Shown here: positions 19,569 to 28,654 of the stretch, piece by piece
How the letters are laid out: the number at the start of each line of letters is the position of its first letter
Position numbering within the stretch: the stretch's first letter is position 1
NCBI GenBank assembly: GCA_903772945.1
Contig: CAICTM010000111.1
Coordinates: forward strand, 53,968 to 117,967
Source of the DNA: Seminavis robusta
Lineage: Eukaryota; Bacillariophyta; Bacillariophyceae; Naviculales; Naviculaceae
Reading direction: 5' to 3'
Length of the DNA stretch: 64,000 nucleotides
The notes under the pieces: generated by a model
The model's database searches: none
Told to the model about the DNA's origin: nothing
What the model saw: only the letters and a program-made list of their open reading frames with translations
Program-made: the position numbers and the translations under genes

Positions 19569-22500
19569 CTACATTGGCGGACAGTCCATAGGGATATCGA
19601 ATTCAATCAAACAATGGGCTGTCACGGGCGCACCAGCTCTTTGTGCACAGCCCCCATTTTGGTTGCCATTTCCACCGCACACGGTGTCAATGTTGTTAGC
19701 TGTACCCATGGTTTGTCCATCATGCGTGTTGATCTCAATCTTTGTGGTGCCACTGGGGACATTGATATTTAAGCCTTCACCTTCAGGAATGCCATTGCAC
19801 TTCCGCATTTCATCAAGACGGCCATCAAGAGTCCCTTGACACCCTGTCAACACACATTCACCTGGGGCACCGGCCATACCGTTACTATCATAGATTCCAA
19901 CGCAACACATCCAGCTAATGCTACCAGCCTTGCAGTGACCAATGGTAATGTCAAGTGAGCCATTATCGAGGACACGAAGCCCGGTACATTGGAAGCAGCC
20001 ACAATCATGACAGCCTCCGGTTGTGGGACTTGTGGCTGTTCCGGTAGGCATTTCAAAGGGCATTGCTGTTGGGGTTCCAGTTGGCATTTCAGTGGGCATT
20101 ACTGTTGGGGTTACCGTAGGAGAACTGGTTGGTGAATCCGTTGGTGATGATGTGGGGCTTTCAGTTGGTGAGCCAGTTGGGCTTTCAGTGGGAGAGGCAG
20201 TGGGACTTTCAGTGGGAGATGAAGTGGGACTTCCGGTAGGAGATGAAGTGGGACTTCCAGTTGGTGATCCCGTTGGGCTTCCAGTGGGCAATGCAGTTGG
20301 ACTTCCAGTAGGAGATGAAGTGGGACTTCCTGTTGGTGATCCTGTTGGGCTTCCAGTTGGTGCGCCAGTTGGGCTTCCAGTTGGTGAGCCTGCAGTTGGG
20401 CTTCCAGTTGGGTGAGGCAGTTGGGCTTCCAGTTGGGAGATGGCAGTTGGGCTTCCAGTGGGAGAAGAAGTGGGACTTCCAGTGGGAGAGGAAGTGGGAC
20501 TTCCAGTGGGAGAGGCAGTGGGAGAGGCAGTAGGAGATGAAGTGGGACTTCCAGTGGGAGGAGTGGGCTTCCAGTGGAGAGCAGTTGGGACTTCCAGTGG
20601 GCGATGCAGTGGGACTTCCAGTGGAGAGGAGTGGGAGTTCCAGTTGGAGATGAGTGGACTTCCAGTGGGAGTGCAGTGGGACTTCCAGTAGGAGATGAAG
20701 TGGGACTTCCAGTGGGAGAGGCAGTGGGACTTCCAGTGGGCGATGCAGTGGGACTTCCAGTAGGAGATGAAGTGGGACTTCCAGTGGGAGAGGCAGTGGG
20801 ACTTCCAGTGGGAGAGGCAGTGGGACTTCCAGTAGGAGATGCAGTGGGACCTTCAGTGGGAGAAGCAGTGGGACTTCCAGTGGGCGATGCAGTGGACTTC
20901 CATAGAGATGAAGTGGGACCTTCAGTGGGAGAGGCAGTGGGACTTCCAGTGGGCGATGCAGTTGGGACTTCCAGTAGGAGATGAAGTGGGACTTCCAGTC
21001 GGAGAGGCAGTGGGACTTCCAGTGGGAGAGGCAGTGGGACTTCCAGTGGGAGATGCAGTGGGACTTCCAGTGGGAGATGAAGTGGGACTTCCATTGGGGA
21101 TGCAGTGGGACTTCCAGTAGGAGATGAAGTGGGACTTCCAGTGGAGAGGCAGTGGGACTTCTCGTGGGCAATGCAGTGGGACTTCCAGTAGGAGATGAAG
21201 TGGGACTTCCAGTGGAGAGCAGTGGGACTTCTCGTGGGCAATGCAGTGGGACTTCCAGTAGAGATGAAGTGGGACTCCGTGAAGGCAGTGGGACTTCCAT
21301 GGGATGGAGCAGTGGATCCAGTGGCGATGAGTGGACTTCGGGAGTGGGATTCTCATGGGCGATGCAGTGGGACCTTCAGTGGGAGAAGAAGTGGGACTTC
21401 CTGTTGGTGATCCTGTTGGCTTCCAGTGGGAAGAAGTGGACTTGTGGGAGATACAGTGCCAGTGGATGTTCCTGTTGGGCTTCCAGTGGGATTGACAGTG
21501 GGGCTTCCAGTGGGAGATGAAGTGGGTGAGCCAGTGAACCTTATAGGGGACCCTGTTGGGGGTGTTGTGGGGCTGGATCGCGGACTGCGGGGGGAGCGAG
21601 GACTGCGAGACCGTGGACTTGGACGGGAGCGAGTGGGTCCTGAAGGGCGAGGAGAGCGAGGGGGTCTGGTAGGACGCGCAGAGCGAGAGGATCCCGACGG
21701 GCTTGGACGAGAGCGAGTTGTTCCGGAGGGGCGCGGAGAGCGGGTTGGACGTGTCGGTTGTGGCTCATTGGATGGTACTGTGCTTGGGATGTCACTCGTG
21801 GAGTTATTGGACACGGAGGTAGGTGAAGGAGTGCAGACCTCACAACAATCTCCAAAACTTTCACAGAGAAGATCACAAGAGCAGACAACAGGTGTTGGGG
21901 CTGTCGTCGCTGCAATGGATCCCATGCTCATGCCCATGCCACTTCGACTGTGCCCAGAACTGCGACTCCTGCTGCCACTGATGCTTCCCCTCGAGGTGGA
22001 ATTGCTGCTAACCGTTGTGCTGTTGCTACTGCCAATGGCACTTCGACTGTTGCTGCTGCGGCGACTTGTGCTTCCACTTCTACCACTGGCACCAATGGCA
22101 CTCCGACTGCTGCCGCTGCCACTGCCACTGCTGCTGCCACTCATACTGCCCACCATCGTACCAGTGCTGTTTTGGCTGCCGATCCCACTTCGACTGTTGC
22201 TGCTGCGGCGACTTGTGCTTCCACCACTACCACTGGAACCAATGGTGCTTCGACTGCTGCTGCTGCTGCCAGTGCTGCTGCCACTCATACTGCCCACCAT
22301 CGAACCAGTCCTGTTTTGGCTGCCAATGGCACTTCGACTGTTGCTGCTTCGGCGACTTGTGCTTCCACCACTACCACTGGAGCCAATGGCACTTCGACTA
22401 CTACTGCTGCTGCCTGCTGCTGCTGCTGCTGCCACTCATACTGCCCACCATCGTACCAGTACTGTTTTGGCTGCCAATGGCACTTCGACTGTTGCTGCTG

Positions 22501-23356
22501 CGCGACTTGTGCTTCCACCACTACACTGGAACAATGGTGCTTCGACGTGCTGCTGCTGCTGCCACTCATACTGCCCACCATCGAACCAGTACTGTTTTGG
22601 CTGCCAATGGCACTTCGACTGTTGCTGCTTCGGCGACTTGTGCTTCCACCACTACCACTGGAGCCAATGGCACTTCGACTACTGCTGCTGCTGCTGCTGC
22701 TGCCACTCATTACTTGCTCAACCATCGTACCAGTACTGTTTTGGCTGCCAATGGCACTTCGACTGTTGCTGCTGCCTTGACTTGTGCTTCCACCACTACC
22801 ACTGGAACCAATGGTACTTCGACTGCTGCTGCTGCTGCTGCTGCTGCCACTCATACTTCCCACCATAGTACCAGTACTGTTTTGGCTGCGGATGGCACTT
22901 GGACTGTTGCTGCTGCGACGGCTTGTGCTTCCACTGCTACCGCTGCTGGAACCAAAGAAGGTGCTGTTGCTGCTGGAAACCAAACTCATTGTCATGGTGC
23001 TGTTTCGGTTGCTTCGACTGCTCCCAGAGCGACTATGACTTCCGCGACTACGACTGCTGCTGCTCGAGCTCCGCCCTTCACTTAGGACACGATCTTCCTC
23101 ACGGTCCAAGAGAAGACCTTCATCAAAAACAAAGTTCTGTCGATGGTAGGCAAGAAATCAAAAGGCAACGGTCTACCAGTGAGAAATGCAGATGATCGAG
23201 CACAGCACACCTCCAAAAACTTCATCCCCGCCTTTGAAATCTTACCGCGTTTGCAGAGGCTCTGCGCCCCGTCACCATTCGAAGCTTATCCGTTCCGAAC
23301 GCGTTGGCAAGGGAGAAGACGAAAGCAATCGTGGCAAGAACTTGAGCAATCTTCAT
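19569..23356 (-). CDS. Large secreted mucin-like protein: signal peptide, Ser-rich repeats, SMB-like knot, PT repeats, Cys-rich C-terminus
   Basis: Exon 1 (23356-23246) encodes a clear signal peptide (MKIAQVLATIAFVFSLANA). A 109-bp intron (23137-23245, GTAAGA...CGACAG) leads into exon 2 at NFVFDEGLLLDREED, phase 0. Then come about seven copies of a 144-bp unit coding Ser-rich sequence (GSSGSGGSTSRRSSNSRSAI). Next is a short disulfide knot, CSCDLLCESFGDCCEVC, closely like a somatomedin-B core, then Arg/Pro/Ser-rich sequence, a long array of SPTGSPT repeats, and a Cys-rich C-terminal domain of about 150 residues (CHDCGCFQCTGLRVLDNG ... CLIEFDIPMDC) ending at a stop at 19569. The frame breaks several times inside both repeat arrays where G or C runs are shortened. 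I treat these as likely sequence errors, but true decay cannot be excluded. It is probably an O-glycosylated extracellular or wall protein. Confidence 0.7.
20130..21530 (-). repeat. 24-bp coding minisatellite (PTGSPTSS/PTGSPTAS)
   Basis: Dozens of copies of a 24-bp unit resembling GGACTTCCAGTGGGAGATGA-AGTG, coding PTxSPTGS on the minus strand. Copy-to-copy changes are mostly A/S and T/G swaps. Several copies are 1-2 bases short in the GGG run, which breaks the frame. Such arrays expand and contract easily. Confidence 0.9.
21950..22960 (-). repeat. 144-bp coding tandem repeat, about seven copies
   Basis: A recurrent block starting CCAATGGCACTTCGACTGTT begins near 22032, 22178, 22322, 22472, 22603, 22747 and 22888. 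The spacing is 141-150 bp except for one 131-bp copy at 22472-22603, which lacks single bases at several doublets and shifts the frame. Confidence 0.85.
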
Positions 23357-24343
23357 GGTGATTTTGAACGATGGTTGTTTTGCGTAGAGCGATCAAGAGC
23401 AAAGATGATTCCGATTTGACTTGGTGCCAATTCAGATTTGTGAGACTGAACCAAAGGAATTGCTGCGCCGATGGAGCCTCGCTGTGATTAGAGTTCGCTG
23501 ATGTTGCAACACACGCGGCTGGTCGTTTCTTTCGGCATTTCGCTGATTATGTTGGATGGCACGGAGCGCTATTAATAGCTCATCAACCCAACCCAAGATG
23601 GGTCGTTTCTCGTCCGATTTATTCACGCTGGGCTCAATCGTGCTCATCTTGACGCAAAGGAACAGGTCTTCTCGCACCTTTATTGTTGCCGTCGTTTCGC
23701 TGCCGATCGATTCGATTCACGAATTCAATCTGCATGCGCCACACGAATTCAATCATACACGAGTACAGTCTTTCTGCATTGAGAGCTAAGTCAGCTCTCT
23801 GCCTTACCGTAAAGCCAGCTATATACTATTAATAACTACAGAAAGGACTGAGGACTCTGTCGGAAGCAATGTCACCCCTCAGAAAGGAAGATCACATCTC
23901 ACGAAACCATCATCTTTCATGACGTGCGAGTCATCAGCGCCGACCGAGAAGCATGTACCGGTAGTGTCTCGAGTGATACAGTACCGCACCAAGCGCCGCA
24001 TCTGACATGCAGCGAACAGGATCACAAATCGATCTATATGAAGCATCCTTTAACCAAAATTGACAATCGTAGAATCGTAGAGTTCACGACCGTATAGTGA
24101 AAGGCTGGTGATAAACTAGCTTGAGCTATGAGCTAATAATATGGACGCTTCGAAGAGGCGGTGCAGTGAATAGGTACTAGTATATAAATTGAGCTATTGG
24201 CAACCCGTGTCGTTATTTGGTTTTATCCAGCCAGCCATTCAGCCAGCTACGAGTTTCAAAAGTTCTAGGCTCTGAGACTGCGCTGCGGTGTGCTAGTTGC
24301 ACGCACGATCTGAAATCCAGAGTTCCTCCAATAGAGACCATAG
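23357..24343. other. Intergenic, no gene seen
   Basis: Upstream region of the large secreted gene. No coding sequence supported. Confidence 0.45.
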
Positions 24344-25002
24344 CTAGAGATACCGTACGTATCTAATGTACGCCTGCCTGTTATGCTGAGATGGGTTCCA
24401 TCCAGGATTCTCCAGGTCCAGGGTTTCGGTTTCGCCAGAGATGGACTTGGTTTCATCCTCTTCCTCCAGTTCACTCTCGGGGACATCTTCGACAATGATT
24501 GTGACACGACGACGATTCTTGGCTGTCTCCTTCTTGTCGTGGAGCGTCACTTGAACTTCTTCCATCAAGTCCTTGTTTCTCGTTGACTTTTACCGCGCTG
24601 CCGTTCTTCGACTTTTCGGGAGATGACTTGTAGCGGTTGTCTTGAGGTTGATTCATCGCCGTATTCTCCTTGTCCGCCACGGTGTGTTCCGATGGCTGTT
24701 TGTTGTGGACCATGTAGATCCTAACATCTGGACCGCGGACATACATGGGTTCTTGCTTAGTATTATTGGTTCGAGATTCGTTGGTGGTGGTTCCGTTATT
24801 GTTAGGCACACGGTAGAGCATTCCACCGGGACCACGAACGAGGCTGTAGCGACACTGCTGTTCGGCTTGACGCCTTGAGGACGATGAAGACACCTCAAAT
24901 GCTCCTGTCTTTGACGTTCCTGTTCGGCACGGATTCGTCACCGGCGCTCGTTGGATACCGGTAAGCAGGCTGCACGGTAGGGGTGTCCACAGAAGCCGTC
25001 AT
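24344..25002 (-). pseudogene. Frameshifted gene for a charged, disordered protein
   Basis: Reading from the ATG at 25002: MTASVDTPTVQPAYRYPTSA, then in another frame RIRAEQERQRQEHLR. In a third frame it reads RRQAEQQCRYSLVRGPGGML, with a second RGP-type motif YVRGPDVRIYMV. After a one-base shift at about 24565 it reads EEVQVTLHDKKETAKNRRRV and IVEDVPESELEEEDETKS to a stop at 24344. The pieces continue each other well, with two RGP(G/D)-x-(L/I)Y repeats, so this was one gene of about 220 codons. Three frame changes in 650 bp suggest a pseudogene or poor sequence. Family unknown. Confidence 0.4.
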
Positions 25003-25525
25003 CGTAGTAGTTGTTTTAAAAGAATTGGAAAGAATGGTCCTCGCATCATGTTTTTTCGTGGGTTGTATTCTAGTCTACCGGTATTGTTTGTGGGTATAGG
25101 TTTTATGGTTGGGTTTCTGCTATCGCTCCATGGTTTGGTTTTCAAATTGTGAGCCGCCGATGCGAGGAACGTTGCGGGCTGCTGCCGACCACGCACCGGC
25201 ACCCTCAATCGTGTGTCTCTTTGACTGTTGTGGTTAATCTCCTATGCACGGCTTTCTTCCATTTCCTTCCATTGGATTCCTAACGAAGGGTTCGGAAAAA
25301 ACCGGTTAACCATCGTTGCTGCTGTCTCGTGTATCGTGAAAGAGTTCTCCCAACTCCCACGACAAGGAAGAGGTTGTTGGGATTAGAGTTAGGGCTTTCA
25401 AACACAACGGAAAGATCCAAGTTGCCATCAAGACCGTAGCCACAAGAATATCCAAGAGGACATCCATCATCCATCGCAACCATTATTAATAAGTACTACT
25501 ATCGTACCAGTACCACTGATAAGAG
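25003..25525. other. Divergent intergenic region
   Basis: It lies between the minus-strand frameshifted gene and the plus-strand TauE gene, so it should carry both promoters. No element identified. Confidence 0.4.
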
Positions 25526-26632
25526 ATGATGAATACCAAACTACTTCTGGAACAGGAGAATGGCGATCCAATGGCAGCCTACGTGAGTCAGGCATGGTCG
25601 TTGGAAGGACAGTTGCCGTTACTGATTGCCATTGCAGCCTTGTTGGGATTGGGCAAGGGTGGAGTACCAGGGTTTGCCACGGTCGCAACGGCCGCTACCG
25701 TCGCCACATCCCCCACGAGTATTCCTGGAGGATTGGGCTTGGCCGTAGCGCTGCAAGTGCCTATATTGACCATGATTGACGTGTCGGCGTCGTGGTTGCA
25801 TTATAAGGATTTGGATTTTGACACCATCAAGTTATTGTTGCCCATGAGCTTTGTCGGAATGGGACTGGGTGTCTGGCTGGATAAGCAATTGACCGATGCC
25901 AATGCCAGACTACTGGTGGGTCTCTTGCTGTTGATGATTCTGGCAGTGCAAATGGGGAAAGATACCATCATGGGGCTCTTTGACGACGACAAGGACCAAG
26001 GAAAACAGCAGCAGCCAAAACATGCAAAAGAAGACTCTTCCGAGCGAATACAAGATGACAATGAACAAGACATGATTGAGACAGGAAAAGCGTCACTCTC
26101 TCAAAAATCTCTCAGCGACAATAAGAGTCCTTTGCGGAGACGACCTCATTCCCATGATTCCCATGACGTGCCATCTGTCGGTTTGCACAGTACCACTTCC
26201 GACCACCACAAAAAACCAACTGCAGTGCCAACACATACAGTAGTAGTAGATCCCACCACCAAACTCATTTGGGCCTGTGTCGTGGGAATTGTCGGAGGCG
26301 CCGCCACCATGCTCACCAACGCCATGGGACCCATTTTGAATGTCTACCTACTCAGTGTCGTGCGATTGCCCCCCACGGCGTATATTGGCACGCGGGCCAT
26401 GTTCTTTTGCTTTCTCAACTGTGGCAAGCTACCCATGCGATTCTTGAGTGGAACATTGGGATGGTCCATGATGCCACTGGCGGGGTTTCTCGGCGTCATT
26501 AGTGTGTTGGGTGTCATGGGAGCCAAACCCATCATGCTCAGCATGTCCGAAACCAACTTTGTGCGATTGGAATTGGCCGTCGTGGCATTTTCGGGAGTGC
26601 GACTCTGTTGGATGGGATTGTATGGAGGGTAA
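25526..26632 (+). CDS. TauE/SafE family anion permease
   Basis: 368 residues from the ATG at 25526. It shows the two-lobe plan of the TauE/SafE (sulfite/organosulfonate exporter) family. The N-terminal membrane half has the glycine-rich GLGKGGVPGFATVATAATVA, and the C-terminal half has a matching glycine-rich repeat (GIVGGAATMLTNAMGPILNVYLL). Between them is a hydrophilic, charged loop of roughly 90 residues (DDDKDQGKQQQP ... RRRPHSHDSHD) that is longer than in bacterial members and probably cytosolic. About eight hydrophobic segments in all. Members move sulfite, sulfonates, sulfoacetate or other small anions. The substrate here is not known. A (GAT)n microsatellite follows the stop. Confidence 0.85.
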   Translation: MMNTKLLLEQENGDPMAAYVSQAWSLEGQLPLLIAIAALLGLGKGGVPGFATVATAATVATSPTSIPGGLGLAVALQVPILTMIDVSASWLHYKDLDFDTIKLLLPMSFVGMGLGVWLDKQLTDANARLLVGLLLLMILAVQMGKDTIMGLFDDDKDQGKQQQPKHAKEDSSERIQDDNEQDMIETGKASLSQKSLSDNKSPLRRRPHSHDSHDVPSVGLHSTTSDHHKKPTAVPTHTVVVDPTTKLIWACVVGIVGGAATMLTNAMGPILNVYLLSVVRLPPTAYIGTRAMFFCFLNCGKLPMRFLSGTLGWSMMPLAGFLGVISVLGVMGAKPIMLSMSETNFVRLELAVVAFSGVRLCWMGLYGG

Positions 26633-26653
26633 TACTATATATTACAAAAAAGA

Positions 26654-26684
<31 letters not shown>

Positions 26685-27811
26685 GGGCGTTTTAAAAAAT
26701 GGACCAGCATTGGTCTACCGTACGACCGTAGCTGGCGAACAAGTTGCTAGCTACTGTAATGAAAGGACGTGGTGAAAAATTGTCCTAGACGGATGAAGCC
26801 ACGAAGTCGACTGCACTACCGCACTAGCTAGCCACAACGGTTAATTGTCTCAGATCGAACAAGGGCATTCTGTCACGTTTTCTTCACAAATGGCGGACAC
26901 AGCAACTAATTACCCTAATGGAAGGATCATTCGTATTAGTTTTTTGGACGTGTTCCTAGCTCAATGCGAGAATTACATTTCCCATCAAATTCAGTGAGAC
27001 TGACATAAGTGATCCGCACTGTCCATTGAGCAAGCAATGGATCAAAGTTTCATTGTATTCAATGGGTACATTAGAGATTCCGGGCATGTCATGATTGTGC
27101 CCAGCACCCTCTATGCTATCTCGTCACAAAAGCCGGGATCTCGAGGAGGGATTATTGCCGTTCACTTGCCAGTATCATCATGCAGTCACAGAGCAAACAA
27201 AATTGACTCTGCCATGGTGGAGGGAAATGAGACTCAAGTACCTATCGGTGCAAGGGGATACAGTAGTTGATGCCGAGGATGCTCTGGCTGAACCTCACTT
27301 CTTTTGTTTCTAAGCGCGACCGGTACCGGTGCATACGAAGTCCCACTCCTAATTCTTTAGATGCTTGCTTTCCCGTTGAAAGTCATACTGGGTAGACTGA
27401 TGCTTCCGAGGACTAAGAAACACATGTAAATCTTTGGATTCAAGAGTCATCGGCACATCGGCACCGACAGTGTGCACGTGTTTGCACGTCACAGGAAAGA
27501 CACCCATCTCATACGTACCGGTAGCTCCGCTATCCATGCTCTGACAACGAAAATATGACAGCCACAACCACCTCCATCCAATTGGTATCGTACCATAGTA
27601 ACCTCTTCATCAAGACTAAGTGGTCTTGTAGTATCAGGAGCTCTGTCATCGAACTCCAGAGCAGAGCAGCTATAGTGGTACCTCTGTTGTTTTCCTTCCA
27701 ATCCTCACCAAACTGGTCAAGGCCTCATCGAGAAAGAAAAGAGTCTCGATCCAAAAGACGCACTACCCATTGATAGCTTCCTCCGCATCCCCAAGTAAAA
27801 GAGTTTCAAAA
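26633..27811. other. Intergenic, no gene seen
   Basis: It begins with a (GAT)n microsatellite at 26654-26684 in the presumed 3' UTR of the TauE gene. No gene supported in the rest. Confidence 0.45.
26654..26684. repeat. (GAT)n microsatellite
   Basis: About ten GAT units, about 20 bp after the TauE stop codon. Confidence 0.95.
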
Positions 27812-28654
27812 ATGGCCTACATGCCCAAGGGATATTCTAACGATGACGACTATGATTCGCAAGATGATGAGAGCGTCGCCATCAGTGTAGATATTGATTC
27901 AGAATTTGAAGGAAGTGAAGCCAGCGAAGAAGAAGAGGAAGACGATCGCCGTCACAGACGAGGAGGAGGTGGCCGTGGTAAAGGACCTCCACAACGATCC
28001 AAATCCTTTCAAGAGGATCACCTACGGGGAAGTCGCAGTGCTGGTCAAAGAAGCGACTCTCATCATGGACGAGAAGGAGGCCGTCGCCCACCCCCACGCA
28101 GCAATACGTTTGATGGTGGTCACAATTCCATGCGATCCCTCGGTGGACCCCGCATGACCCGTCGGGAAAATTCCAAGACAAAAATGGATAAGGAAGCAAT
28201 TGCCAGCAATCGAGCACGTCGATTGAGAGCCATGGGAGAAGGTACTGGTGGAAGCAGGGTACAGTTGTTGCGACGTTCTCAATCCTTCAAGGGGGATAAA
28301 AAGTCCGGTGCTTCCTTGACAAAAGAGGAAGACGAAGAAGAAAAAAAGAAAGATCGTCGTGCACCCCGACGACCCAAGGAGTCTGCAGCATTACCAGAGG
28401 AAGAACAACAATATGCACGTACCGCGGCTCGTGGAGTGACACGCAGCAAGTCACTCAAAGCAGAACGCCCAAATCTCAACAAACAATCCAGCCAAGTCAT
28501 GAGTCGTTTGAGTAAAATGAAGGGTGCTGGACCCAGCAAGGAAGGACCCCCCAGTCGGTATCGTACCAGAGAGAGTAAGAGCAAAGATGGAGATTCAGAA
28601 GCCAAAAAAGAATCCGCAGCAGCATCACCCAAGGGCGTCGCATTGCAGTGGTGA
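27812..28654 (+). CDS. Disordered basic/acidic protein with four RSxSF-type phospho-motifs
   Basis: 280 residues from the ATG at 27812 (MAYMPKGYSNDDDYDS); an upstream TTG in frame is unlikely as a start. An acidic N-terminus (about 40 residues of D/E/S) is followed by Arg/Gly/Lys-rich sequence to the end, with no predicted folded domain. Four copies of a basic Ser motif are spaced along it: PQRSKSFQED, PPRSNTFDGG, LRRSQSFKGD and TRSKSLKAE. These fit basophilic kinase sites and resemble 14-3-3-type ligands (R-x-x-S-x-F/L). A scaffold or regulatory substrate is possible; that is inference. The family is not named. Confidence 0.65.
   Translation: MAYMPKGYSNDDDYDSQDDESVAISVDIDSEFEGSEASEEEEEDDRRHRRGGGGRGKGPPQRSKSFQEDHLRGSRSAGQRSDSHHGREGGRRPPPRSNTFDGGHNSMRSLGGPRMTRRENSKTKMDKEAIASNRARRLRAMGEGTGGSRVQLLRRSQSFKGDKKSGASLTKEEDEEEKKKDRRAPRRPKESAALPEEEQQYARTAARGVTRSKSLKAERPNLNKQSSQVMSRLSKMKGAGPSKEGPPSRYRTRESKSKDGDSEAKKESAAASPKGVALQW

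Noticed and set aside
20111-21300. Minus-strand ORFs rich in LPLEVPLHL and WKSHF repeats
   Set aside because: Same repeat array read out of frame; the PTGSPT frame is the one joined to the signal peptide side and the Cys-rich domain.
20023-21520. Plus-strand ORFs rich in VGLPVGEAVG repeats
   Set aside because: They are the antisense of the PT-coding 24-bp repeat. A 24-bp unit keeps all six frames open, so these are shadows.
21426-23085. Plus-strand Leu-rich and Cys-rich ORFs over the Ser repeats
   Set aside because: Antisense of the Ser-rich repeat region; codon periodicity of the repeat explains their length.
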